DNA of 17,484 nucleotides from positions 1 through 17,484 of the forward strand of contig CAMFLJ010000036.1 in the NCBI GenBank assembly GCA_945957335.1, in the 5' to 3' direction. Within the stretch, counting starts at the first letter, position 1, and the number at the start of each line of letters is the position of its first letter. Shown here one piece after another: positions 6,742-14,073 of the stretch. The notes below the pieces were generated by a model. The model did not search any database. It had not been told where the DNA came from and saw only the letters and a list, made by a program, of their open reading frames with translations. The DNA is from an uncultured Actinomycetes bacterium (GTDB lineage Bacteria; Actinomycetota; Acidimicrobiia; Acidimicrobiales; Acidimicrobilacustridaceae). The translations under genes and the position numbers were made by a program.

Positions 6742-7308
6742 ATGGCCACCATCACCCCGTCCGACACCATCCACGGCGTCTACGTCGTCGACCCCGTGAT
6801 CCACGGTGACGAGCGGGGGTTCTTCGTCGAGACCTACCGCCGCGAGTGGTTCCCGCAGGGCCGCGAGATGATCCAGGGCAACCGTGGCGACCGCCAGGCC
6901 GGTGCCGTCGTGGGCCTGCACTACCACCTCCACCAGGCCGACTACTGGTACGTCCCCTACGGCACCGCCCGGGTCGTGCTCCACGACCTCCGGGTCGGCT
7001 CACCCACCGACGGCGCCACCCAGTGGCTCGACCTCGGTCGCCAGGCCGACGGCACCCACTCGCACCGCGGCGTGTTCATCCCGCCGGGTGTGGCCCACGG
7101 CTTCGCCGCCCTCACCGACATGACCATCACCTACCTGGTCGACGGCTACTACAACCCCACCGACGAGCTCGGCGTGGCCTGGGACGACCCCGAGATCGGC
7201 GCCGACTGGGGCGTCACCGACGCCATCTTGTCGAACCGCGACCAGGCCAACCCCCGCCGGGCCGAGATCGAGCCCCAGTGGCGGCCCCACATCGGCCTGC
7301 GGCCCTGA
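6742..7308 (+). CDS. rmlC: RmlC-family dTDP-4-dehydrorhamnose 3,5-epimerase (divergent)
   Basis: A 188-aa cupin predicted to epimerise C3 and C5 of dTDP-4-keto-6-deoxyglucose, step three of dTDP-rhamnose synthesis. DERGFFVE (23-30) matches the substrate-binding N-terminal motif. GLHYH puts the catalytic His at 60. HDLRVGSPT (81-89), FIPPGVAHGF (112-121), YLVDGYYNP (131-139) and WDDPEIGADW (147-156) are family blocks. Two things are odd: the usual GLHxQ is GLHYH, and the usual Lys-Leu-Val after it, whose Lys contacts substrate in RmlC, reads DYWYVPYG here. Reaction specificity may therefore differ (C3-only or C5-only epimerisation). The ATG at 6742 was chosen because it begins the conserved N-terminus; further in-frame sequence upstream belongs to the previous gene's shadow. 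First gene of an operon, 21 nt before rmlB. Confidence 0.85.
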   Translation: MATITPSDTIHGVYVVDPVIHGDERGFFVETYRREWFPQGREMIQGNRGDRQAGAVVGLHYHLHQADYWYVPYGTARVVLHDLRVGSPTDGATQWLDLGRQADGTHSHRGVFIPPGVAHGFAALTDMTITYLVDGYYNPTDELGVAWDDPEIGADWGVTDAILSNRDQANPRRAEIEPQWRPHIGLRP

Positions 7309-7329
7309 TCGCTTCCTGAGAGGCCCCCA

Positions 7330-8283
7330 ATGAAGCTCTTCGTCACCGGCGCGGCCGGGTTCATCGGCTCCAACTACGTGCGCCACGTGCTGGCCACCAC
7401 CGACGACGAGGTCACCGTCTACGACGCCCTGACCTACGCCGGCAACCTCTCGAGCCTGGCCGACATCGCGGACGACCCCCGCTACACCTTCGTCCAGGGC
7501 GACATCTGCGACCGCGACGCGGTGGCGGCGGCCATGACCGGCCACGACGCGGTCGTGCACTTCGCGGCCGAGAGCCACGTCGACCGCTCGATCGTCGACC
7601 CCGACACCTTCGTGCGCACCAACTGCCTAGGCACCAACGTGCTGTGCGACGTCGCCCGCCACCTCGACCTCGAGCGGTTCCTGCACATCTCCACCGACGA
7701 GGTCTACGGCTCGATCGAGGAGGGCTCGTTCGTGGAGACCGACCGCCTCGGCCCGCGCTCGCCGTACTCGTCGTCGAAGGCAGGCTCCGACCTCATCGCC
7801 CTCTCCTACGAGGAGACCTACGGCCTGCCGGTGATCGTCACCCGCTCGTCCAACAACTTCGGGCCCTTCCAGTTCCCCGAGAAGGTCATCCCGCTCTTCG
7901 TCACGAACCTGCTCGACGGCCGCAAGGTGCCGCTCTACGGCGACGGGCTCAACATCCGCGACTGGATCTACGTCGAGGACAACTGCGCCGGCGTCGACAT
8001 GGTGCTGCGCAAGGGCGCCGTCGGTGAGATCTACAACATCGGCGGTGGCAACGAGACCACCAACCGGGAGCTCACCGAGAAGGTGCTGTCGCTGTGCGGT
8101 GCCGGCGACGAGATGATCGAGTACGTCCAGGACCGCCTCGGCCACGACCGGCGCTACTCGATCGACTGCTCCAAGGCCAACGCCCTCGGCTGGACGCCGT
8201 CCCGCTCGCTCGACGAGGCGCTGGCCGCCACGGTCGAGTGGTACCGCGCCAACCGGGCGTGGTGGGAACCGCTGAAGGGCTGA
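7330..8283 (+). CDS. rmlB: dTDP-glucose 4,6-dehydratase (RmlB)
   Basis: This NAD-dependent short-chain dehydratase converts dTDP-glucose to dTDP-4-keto-6-deoxyglucose. It is 317 aa, close to family length. The Rossmann loop TGAAGFIG is at 6-13. The catalytic set is complete: STDEVYGS (121-128) gives Thr122, Asp123 and Glu124, and YSSSK gives Tyr146 and Lys150. Further family blocks are HFAAESHVDRSI (77-88), RSSNNFGPFQFPEK and the NIGGGNE segment. The ATG has GAGAGG 7 nt upstream. It lies 21 nt after rmlC and 4 nt before rmlD, so the three are almost certainly one transcript. Its product is also the branch point to amino-deoxysugars, relevant to the aminotransferase at 12913. Confidence 0.96.
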   Translation: MKLFVTGAAGFIGSNYVRHVLATTDDEVTVYDALTYAGNLSSLADIADDPRYTFVQGDICDRDAVAAAMTGHDAVVHFAAESHVDRSIVDPDTFVRTNCLGTNVLCDVARHLDLERFLHISTDEVYGSIEEGSFVETDRLGPRSPYSSSKAGSDLIALSYEETYGLPVIVTRSSNNFGPFQFPEKVIPLFVTNLLDGRKVPLYGDGLNIRDWIYVEDNCAGVDMVLRKGAVGEIYNIGGGNETTNRELTEKVLSLCGAGDEMIEYVQDRLGHDRRYSIDCSKANALGWTPSRSLDEALAATVEWYRANRAWWEPLKG

Positions 8284-8287
8284 GCGC

Positions 8288-9148
8288 GTGCGCGTCCTGA
8301 TCACCGGCGCCGGCGGGCAGGTCGGCACCGAGCTCGTGGCCGCCCTCGGGGCCGACGCCCACCACGAGGTCATCGGCGTCGACCACGCCACCGTCGACGT
8401 CGCCGATCGCGACGCCGTGCTCGGGGCGATCACGTCCACCCGGCCCGACGCCGTCGTCCACCCCGCGGCCTGGACCGCCGTCGACGCCTGCGAGGGCGAC
8501 CCCGACCGGGCGTTCCTGGTGAACGCCCTCGGCACCCGCCACGTGGCCGAAGGGGCCCGGCGCGTCGGCGCCCCCGTGTTCTACGTCTCCACCGACTACG
8601 TGTTCGACGGCACCAAGGAAGGGCCCTACCTCGAGTGGGACCCGGTGTCGCCGCAGTCGGTCTACGGCGCCTCGAAGCTGGCCGGTGAGCGCGAGCTCGA
8701 CCCGGGCTCGACCGTCGTGCGCACGTCCTGGGTCTGCGGCTACCACGGCGGCAACATGGTGAAGACCATCCTGCGCATCGCCGGTCAGAGCGACACGCTC
8801 TCGTTCGTCGACGACCAGCGGGGCCACCCCACCTTCGCCGACGACCTCGCCGCCATGATCAAGCGGCTCGTGGTCGAGCGCCGGCCCGGCACCTTCCACG
8901 TCACCAACCAGGGCGCGGTCAGCTGGTACGAGTTCGCCCGCGAGGTGCTCATCGCCGCGGGCCTCGACCCCGAGCGGGTGAAGCCCGTCTCCACCGCCGA
9001 CCTGCAGCCGCCCCGGCCGGCGCCCCGCCCCGCCAACTCGGTGCTCGACAACGCCGCCCTGCGCCTCTCGGGCCTGCCGCTGCTCGACGACTTCCGGGTG
9101 CCGCTGCGCCGGCTGGTCGAGCGCCTCCTCGCCGACGAGAGCGCGTGA
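8288..9148 (+). CDS. rmlD: dTDP-4-dehydrorhamnose reductase (RmlD)
   Basis: It reduces dTDP-4-keto-L-rhamnose to dTDP-L-rhamnose with NAD(P)H. 286 aa. ITGAGGQVG (5-13) is the cofactor loop, STDYVFDG (101-108) and YGASK (Tyr126, Lys130) are the catalytic motifs, and WTAVDACEGDPDRAFLVNA (62-80) is typical of RmlD. The C-terminal RPANSVLDN block is also characteristic. It starts at a GTG 4 nt after the rmlB stop and ends overlapping the next gene by GTGA, indicating translational coupling. Confidence 0.95.
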   Translation: MRVLITGAGGQVGTELVAALGADAHHEVIGVDHATVDVADRDAVLGAITSTRPDAVVHPAAWTAVDACEGDPDRAFLVNALGTRHVAEGARRVGAPVFYVSTDYVFDGTKEGPYLEWDPVSPQSVYGASKLAGERELDPGSTVVRTSWVCGYHGGNMVKTILRIAGQSDTLSFVDDQRGHPTFADDLAAMIKRLVVERRPGTFHVTNQGAVSWYEFAREVLIAAGLDPERVKPVSTADLQPPRPAPRPANSVLDNAALRLSGLPLLDDFRVPLRRLVERLLADESA

Positions 9149-10503
9149 CGGTGGCCGGCGCGGACGGCCGCACGATCCGCCTGGTCGTCCTCAACTACAA
9201 CGGCGGCGCCCACACGCTCCGCTGCCTCGAGCACCTGCGTCGCCTCGACTGGCCCGCGGAGGAGCTCGACCTGGTCGTGGTCGACAACGCGTCCTCCGAC
9301 GGCAGCCCCGAGCAGATCGCCGAGCGCTTCCCCGAGGTACGGCTCGTCCGCAACGACCGCAACGGCGGGTTCCCGGCCAACAACCTGGCCATGCGCGACC
9401 TCGACGGAGTGCGCTACCTCGGCCTGGTCAACAACGACGCGTTCGTCGAGCCCGACTACCTGGCGCCGCTGGTCGAGGCGCTCGACGCCGACCCCGGCCT
9501 CGGTGCCGCCTGCCCCAAGCTCCTCCTGGCCCCGCGCTTCGCCGACGTGCGCATCAGCGCCCCCGGGTTCCGCCCCGGTGGGGGCGACGACCGCGACCTC
9601 GGCGTGATGGTGCGGGGTGCGACGGTCGACGGCGCGGAGGTGTGGCGCGACGCCCACCTCGGCGAGGGCGGCTGGGGCCGTGAGGCCGACGCCGACGGCA
9701 CGTTCGAGTGGAGCGCACCGGAGGCCTCGCTGCGCCTGCCGGTGCCCGACGGGGGCGACGGCGCTCGCTTCCGTGCGTCGGTCGTCCTCCAGGCCCGGGA
9801 GCGCACCACCGTGGTGGTCGACGGCGGCTCCGGCCCGGTCGAGGCCGTGGTCGGCCGCGACCCGGTCCGCGTCGAGGTCGAGGTCTCGTCGGCGCCCTAC
9901 GACGTGATCAACAACGTCGGCTCGCAGGTGTTCGACGACGGCGCCGGCGCCGACAGGGGATGGCTCGAGCGCGACGCCGGCCAGCACGACCGGCCGGTCG
10001 AGGTCTTCGCCTGGTGCGGGGGAGGGGTGCTGTTCCGTCCCGAGTACCTCCGCGACGCCGGGCTGTTCGACGAGCGGTTCTTCCTCTACTACGAGGACAC
10101 CGACCTCTCGTGGCGGGGCCGGGCGCGGGGCTGGCGCTACCGCACGGCACCGGCGTCGGTGATCCGCCACCTCCACGCCGCCTCCAGCGTCGAGGGCTCC
10201 GAGGTCTTCGCCTACCACGTCGAGCGCAACCGGCTCCTCATGCTGGTGAAGGACGCGCCGCGGCAGCTCGCCCTGCACCAGGTCTGGCGCTACCTGCTCG
10301 TCACCGCGTCCTACGCCCGCCGCGACCTCGTGCGCCCGCTCCTCGGTCGCCACCGCCCGCGCCTGCTGGTCGTTCGCCGCCGAACCATCTCGTTCGTGGG
10401 CTTCCTGCGGCTCCTCCCGGCGATGCTGGCCGACCGCCGTCGCCTGCGCCGGCGCCAGCAGGTGCCCGACGCCGAGCTGCAGGCCTGGCTGGTGCGGCGA
10501 TGA
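9145..10503 (+). CDS. GT2-family glycosyltransferase (rhamnosyltransferase-like) with an inserted domain
   Basis: A 452-aa GT-A transferase likely to move a sugar, plausibly rhamnose given the rml genes in front, onto a lipid-linked glycan at the inner membrane face. The N-terminal half has LVVLNYNGG (13-21), VVVDNASSDGS (44-54), NGGFPANN (73-80) and NNDAFVEPDY (96-105). The C-terminal half has WCGGGVLFR (290-298), GLFDERFFLYYEDTDLSWR (306-324), with Glu317-Asp318 as probable catalytic residues, and RHLHAASS (341-348), resembling WbbL-type enzymes. Between them, about residues 137-255 are a beta-rich, acidic segment not needed in a minimal GT2. A basic C-terminus (393-440) may contact membrane. 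The start overlaps the rmlD stop by GTGA (9145); GTG 9151 is an alternative. It overlaps the next gene by ATGA. Confidence 0.9.
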   Translation: MTVAGADGRTIRLVVLNYNGGAHTLRCLEHLRRLDWPAEELDLVVVDNASSDGSPEQIAERFPEVRLVRNDRNGGFPANNLAMRDLDGVRYLGLVNNDAFVEPDYLAPLVEALDADPGLGAACPKLLLAPRFADVRISAPGFRPGGGDDRDLGVMVRGATVDGAEVWRDAHLGEGGWGREADADGTFEWSAPEASLRLPVPDGGDGARFRASVVLQARERTTVVVDGGSGPVEAVVGRDPVRVEVEVSSAPYDVINNVGSQVFDDGAGADRGWLERDAGQHDRPVEVFAWCGGGVLFRPEYLRDAGLFDERFFLYYEDTDLSWRGRARGWRYRTAPASVIRHLHAASSVEGSEVFAYHVERNRLLMLVKDAPRQLALHQVWRYLLVTASYARRDLVRPLLGRHRPRLLVVRRRTISFVGFLRLLPAMLADRRRLRRRQQVPDAELQAWLVRR

Positions 10504-12041
10504 GCCGGGTCGCCGTCTACGACGCCTTCTGGTCGACGGCCGGAGGCGGCGAGAAGTACGCCGGGGGAGTGGCCGAGGTGCTGAGCCGCGGCCACGACGT
10601 CACCCTGCTCGCCCACGAGCCCGTCGACACGGCCTGGCTCGGCGAGCGCCTGGCCCTCGACCTCTCCCGGACCACCGTCGAGGTCGTCGACGCCACGTTG
10701 CCCCTCGAACGGGCCAGCGCCGACTTCGACCTGCTCGTGAACGCCTCCTACCGCAGCCACGGCCGCAACGGCGCCCGCCACGGCGTCTACGTCGTCCACT
10801 TCCCCGACCTCCCCGGCGGCGACCAGGCGGGGTGGCAGCGCCGGGTGCAGGGCCTCGTCGGCCCGGGCCGGGCGCCCTCGGTGGTCGAGGGGTTCCACGA
10901 GCCCGACGTCATCCGCTGGCAGCAGGTGCGCTGGACCAACGGCCGCGGCGTGCTGCGCCACAAGGTGGCGTTCGGCGCCAGCGAGGTCGTGCACCTCTGG
11001 TTCGGCCGGTTCGTGCCCGGCGGCGAGCGCCGCACGATCACCGTGAGCGTCGACGGGCAGCCCGCCGCGGAGGCGGTGCTCGACCCGCCCCGCTCGAAGG
11101 TGCAGGTGGTCGAGCCGCTGCGGGTCGACGTCACCGTGCCGGCCCGGCCCGGCGGCGCCGAGATCGTGATCGAGAGCGAGTCCACCGTCGCCCACGAGGT
11201 GCTCGGGAACGGCGACCGCCGCCGCCTCGGCGTGCCCCTCGTGGGCGTCACCTCGGGCCGGAGCCTGCTCGACCCGCTCCGGGCCCGGGCGTCGCTCGTG
11301 GCGGCCGAGCCGGTGGGAACGGCCTGGCTCGACAGCTACGACCTCGTGCTCTCCAACTCGGCGTTCACCCAGCGGTGGGTGCGGGAGTGGTGGGGCTGCG
11401 ACAGCGAGGTGCTCGAGCCGCCGGTGGGCCTGCGCACCCCGGGCGACAAGCGTCAGGTGGTCCTCTCGGTCGGGCGGTTCTTCGCTCCCGGCCGGGGCCA
11501 CGCCAAGAAGCAGCTCGAGCTGGTCGAGGCCTTCGGGCAGCTGGTGGCCGGTGGGGTCGAGGGCTGGGAGCTGCACCTCGTCGGCGGCTGCAGCCCCGAC
11601 GACCGCCCCTACCTCGAGCAGGTCACCGCCGCGGCCGAGGGGCTGCCGGTGGTGCTCCACGTCGACGCCTCGGGCGCCGAGGTCGACCGGCTCTACCGCG
11701 AGGCCTCCATCTACTGGCACGCCACCGGCCTGGGTGAGGACCTCGACGCCGACCCGGTGCGGGCCGAGCACTTCGGCATCACCACCGTCGAGGCCATGTC
11801 GGCGGGGGCGGTGCCGGTGGTGATCGCCGCCGGCGGCCAGACCGAGATCGTGCGCGACGGCGTGGAGGGCTCGACCTTCACCGACCTCGACGGCCTGGTG
11901 CGCGCCACCCGTGCGCTGATCGACGACCCCGCCATCCGCTCGGAGCGCTCGGCCGCCGCGGTGGCCCGGGCCCAGCAGTACGGCCTCGAGCGCTTCGGCG
12001 AGCGCCTCGACGGCTTCGTCGGCTCCCTCGGCGCCGGCTGA
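10500..12041 (+). CDS. GT4-family glycosyltransferase with an inserted domain
   Basis: A 513-aa GT-B transferase, long for GT4. The N-terminal Rossmann half begins VAVYDAFWSTAGGGEKYAGG (4-23), with the Gly-rich acceptor loop. The donor-binding half begins about residue 318 (QVVLSVGRF), with Lys336-Lys337, ELHLVGG (357-363) and EHFGITTVE (423-431), which carries the EX7E pair (Glu423, Glu431). About residues 140-255 form a beta-strand-rich insertion (RTITVSVDG, KVQVV, LRVDVTV, EIVIES) separating the N-terminal strands from LSNSAFTQRW (284-293). Its acceptor cannot be inferred; as the last gene of the rml operon it probably acts on the same glycan as the GT2 enzyme. The start overlaps the GT2 stop (ATGA), and the gene ends 7 nt before the convergent LpxA-like gene. 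Confidence 0.88.
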   Translation: MSRVAVYDAFWSTAGGGEKYAGGVAEVLSRGHDVTLLAHEPVDTAWLGERLALDLSRTTVEVVDATLPLERASADFDLLVNASYRSHGRNGARHGVYVVHFPDLPGGDQAGWQRRVQGLVGPGRAPSVVEGFHEPDVIRWQQVRWTNGRGVLRHKVAFGASEVVHLWFGRFVPGGERRTITVSVDGQPAAEAVLDPPRSKVQVVEPLRVDVTVPARPGGAEIVIESESTVAHEVLGNGDRRRLGVPLVGVTSGRSLLDPLRARASLVAAEPVGTAWLDSYDLVLSNSAFTQRWVREWWGCDSEVLEPPVGLRTPGDKRQVVLSVGRFFAPGRGHAKKQLELVEAFGQLVAGGVEGWELHLVGGCSPDDRPYLEQVTAAAEGLPVVLHVDASGAEVDRLYREASIYWHATGLGEDLDADPVRAEHFGITTVEAMSAGAVPVVIAAGGQTEIVRDGVEGSTFTDLDGLVRATRALIDDPAIRSERSAAAVARAQQYGLERFGERLDGFVGSLGAG

Positions 12042-12048
12042 GCCGTCG

Positions 12049-12783
12049 TCAGTGCTGCTTCGAGGCCTCCCAGGCCTCGAACGCCGGAGCGAACGCGGCG
12101 GGCGGCTCGCCGCCGTCGGCCAGCGCCGCAGCCAGCTCGTCGATCGCCTCGGCCGAGTGGCCCGCCCGCTCGAGGAGCACGCGGTTCACGCCGGTGGCCT
12201 TGTTGGGGCTGCCCATCTGGATGGTGAAGGGCGCGGCGTCGCGGGTGATCGTCGTGTTCATCCCCACCATCGCCCCGGCGCCGATCGCCCGCCACTGGTG
12301 CGCCACCGTGCTCATCCCGATGTTGGCGTCGTCGCCGACGACGCTGTGGCCCCCCAGGCTCACGAACGGGGTGAGGCGGACCCGGTCGCCGAGGATGCAG
12401 TCGTGGGCGACGTGGACCTTGTTCATGACGAAGCAGTCGGCGCCGATGACGGTGGGCCGGTAGACGCCCTGCTGCACGGTGGTCTGCTCTCGGATGATGG
12501 TGCGATCGCCGATCTCGATGCCCTGGCCGTGGCTGCCGTGCCACAGCGCGGCCTCCATCTCGGCAGGCGTGAGCGCCGCCGGGTCCTCGGGGATCCGGTG
12601 CACGACCATCTCCCCGGCGTGCTCGCCGGTGGTGCCGATCACGGCGTGCGGGCCGATCCAGCAGTCGCGCCCGATGCGGGTGGGGGCCAGGATCACGGCG
12701 AAGGGCCCGATCACCGTCCCCGGGCCGATCTCGACGTCGGGGACGACGTAGGCGGTGGGGTGGATCGAGTAGTCCTTGCTCAC
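12049..12783 (-). CDS. lpxA: LpxA-like acyl-ACP:UDP-sugar acyltransferase (left-handed beta-helix)
   Basis: 244 aa, hexapeptide beta-helix. LpxA enzymes transfer a 3-hydroxyacyl chain from ACP to the 3-position of UDP-GlcNAc (O-linked) or UDP-GlcNAc3N (N-linked). NKVHVAHDCILG (121-132) matches the LpxA active-site coil: His124 and His127 stand for E. coli His122 and His125, and GGHSVVG gives His146 for His144. STVAHQWRAIG (158-168) and GVNRVLLERAGHS (198-210) are further LpxA blocks. One coil near the N-terminus is missing. The E. coli QDLKY substrate loop is not seen; about 36 residues (53-88) stand in its place, so the sugar bound may differ. The GTG start at 12783 has GAGGA about 6 nt upstream. 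It is divergent from the aminotransferase operon and convergent with the GT4 gene. Lipid A is not expected in an actinobacterium, so the role is open. Confidence 0.82.
   Translation of the reverse strand: MSKDYSIHPTAYVVPDVEIGPGTVIGPFAVILAPTRIGRDCWIGPHAVIGTTGEHAGEMVVHRIPEDPAALTPAEMEAALWHGSHGQGIEIGDRTIIREQTTVQQGVYRPTVIGADCFVMNKVHVAHDCILGDRVRLTPFVSLGGHSVVGDDANIGMSTVAHQWRAIGAGAMVGMNTTITRDAAPFTIQMGSPNKATGVNRVLLERAGHSAEAIDELAAALADGGEPPAAFAPAFEAWEASKQH
12059..12081 (+). terminator. 10-bp hairpin inside the 3' end of the LpxA-like gene
   Basis: TTCGAGGCCT (12059-12068) and AGGCCTCGAA (12072-12081) are exact reverse complements with loop CCC. The hairpin starts 17 nt after the stop of the convergent GT4 gene and encodes part of the last ten residues of the LpxA-like protein on the other strand. 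It is well placed to terminate the rml operon transcript. Confidence 0.5.
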
Positions 12784-12823
12784 GTGTCGTCCTCGCTGGC
12801 TGGGCGGCGTCCACCTCACTCTG

Positions 12824-12835
12824 GCACCCGGGTGC
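12824..12835. promoter_or_regulatory. 12-bp palindrome in the divergent intergenic region
   Basis: GCACCCGGGTGC is a perfect palindrome in the 129-bp gap between the LpxA-like and aminotransferase genes, 41 nt upstream of the LpxA-like GTG. It may be a regulator site, but short GC palindromes arise easily at this base composition. Confidence 0.2.
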
Positions 12836-12862
12836 GGGGGGCGGCGACCTCCCCGGGGCGGC

Positions 12863-12885
12863 GCGATGGCGCTGGTACCATCGCC
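12863..12885 (+). promoter_or_regulatory. Promoter motif and inverted repeat upstream of the aminotransferase operon
   Basis: The 16-mer at 12870-12885 (CGCTGGTACCATCGCC) matches 15 of 16 bases with 1379-1394. TACCAT (12876-12881) is a TAnnnT -10, 31 nt upstream of the GTG at 12913. It sits in the right arm of a 7-bp inverted repeat, GCGATGG (12863-12869) with CCATCGC (12878-12884). Because TGGTACCA is itself palindromic, the same site could be read on the minus strand. Confidence 0.4.
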
Positions 12886-12912
12886 GACGGCCATGAGCAC
12901 CGAGGAGACAGC

Positions 12913-14073
12913 GTGACCGAACCGATCCCGCTCGGATCTCCCACCTTCGGGGACGAGGAGCTCGAGGCGGTGCGGGCGGTGCTGGCCTCGGGATGGGTCG
13001 CCGGTCAGGGCCCGGCCAACCGGTCGCTCGAGGACGCCTGGTGCCGCCTCACCGGCTCCCCGCACTCCATCGCCGTGGCCAACTGCACCGCGGGGCTGCA
13101 CCTCGCGCTCGTCTCGCTCGGCGTGGGCCCCGGCGACGAGGTGATCGTGGCCGACTACACGTACCCGGCCACCGGCCACTCGGTGGCCTACACCGGCGCC
13201 ACGCCCGTGTTCTGCGACGTCGACCCCCGCACGTGGTGCATCGACCCGGCCCGGGCCGAGAGCCTGATCGGCCCCCGCACGGTGGGCATCATCGCCGTCG
13301 ACGTGGCCGGCCAGTGCGCCGACCTGCTGGTGCTGCGCGACCTCGCCCGCCGCAAGGGCGTGTTCCTGATCGAGGACGCCGCCTGCTCCGCCGGCGCCAC
13401 GCACCACGGGCGCCCGGCGGGCCACCCCGACCTCGCCGACATCGCCGCGTTCTCCCTGCACGCCCGCAAGGGCATCACCTCGGGCGAGGGTGGCGTCGTC
13501 ACGACCGCCGACGACGCCCACGCCGCCCGGATCCGGGCCACGAGCTGCTTCGGCGTCGAGAGCGCCCTCACCCGCACCGGCTCCGACGAGCTGCCGATCC
13601 CGTCGTTCACGGCCCTCGGGTACAACTACAAGCTCTCCGACATCGCCGCGGCGATCGCCGAGGTCCAGCTCTCGAAGCTCGACCAGCTCCTCGCCGTCCG
13701 CCGCCACGCGGCGGCCCGCTACGACGAGGCCTTCGCCGGTGACGAGCTCGTCGTCACGCCGCTGGTCGCGGAGGGCAACGAGCACACCTACCAGAGCTAC
13801 ATCCTCACGCTCGACCCCTCGGTCGACCGGGGGGCCGTGGCCATGCGGCTGCGGCGCCAGGACATCGGCGCCAACATCGGCACCTACGCCTCGCACGTGC
13901 AGCCCGTCTACGGCGAGACCAACGCCTGCCCGGTGTCGGCCGACATCTTCCGCCGCCACCTCGCCATCCCGATGAGCGCCAACCTGACCGACCCCCAGAT
14001 CGACCGCGTCGTCGACGCCGTCCGCGAGGCCGTCGTGGCCGAGCGGCGAACACCCACCCGAGGAACCACCTGA
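12913..14073 (+). CDS. DegT/DnrJ/EryC1/StrS-family sugar aminotransferase
   Basis: A PLP-dependent enzyme (386 aa) that aminates a keto-sugar nucleotide using glutamate or a similar donor. SIAVANCTAGLHLAL (52-66) and DEVIVADYTYPAT (75-87) are family blocks. IEDAACSAGA (153-162) contains the Asp155 that contacts the PLP ring nitrogen. FSLHARKGITSGEGG (180-194) holds the Schiff-base Lys186. YNYKLSDIAAAI follows further on. The GTG start has GAGGAG 5 nt upstream. The gene leads a tight operon, overlapping the epimerase by one base (TGATG). Substrate is unknown. A C3-keto UDP-GlcNAc (GnnB role) fits the nearby LpxA-like and Gfo/Idh genes; a dTDP-keto-6-deoxyhexose made from the RmlB product is the alternative. 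Confidence 0.9.
   Translation: MTEPIPLGSPTFGDEELEAVRAVLASGWVAGQGPANRSLEDAWCRLTGSPHSIAVANCTAGLHLALVSLGVGPGDEVIVADYTYPATGHSVAYTGATPVFCDVDPRTWCIDPARAESLIGPRTVGIIAVDVAGQCADLLVLRDLARRKGVFLIEDAACSAGATHHGRPAGHPDLADIAAFSLHARKGITSGEGGVVTTADDAHAARIRATSCFGVESALTRTGSDELPIPSFTALGYNYKLSDIAAAIAEVQLSKLDQLLAVRRHAAARYDEAFAGDELVVTPLVAEGNEHTYQSYILTLDPSVDRGAVAMRLRRQDIGANIGTYASHVQPVYGETNACPVSADIFRRHLAIPMSANLTDPQIDRVVDAVREAVVAERRTPTRGTT

Noticed and set aside
12052..12912. N-terminal extension of the aminotransferase frame
   Set aside because: It is antisense to the LpxA-like gene, and the conserved aminotransferase N-terminus begins at the GTG at 12913.
12783..13959. N-terminal extension of the LpxA-like frame into the aminotransferase region
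   Set aside because: The beta-helix homology starts at the GTG at 12783, which has its own Shine-Dalgarno; the extension is antisense to a real gene.
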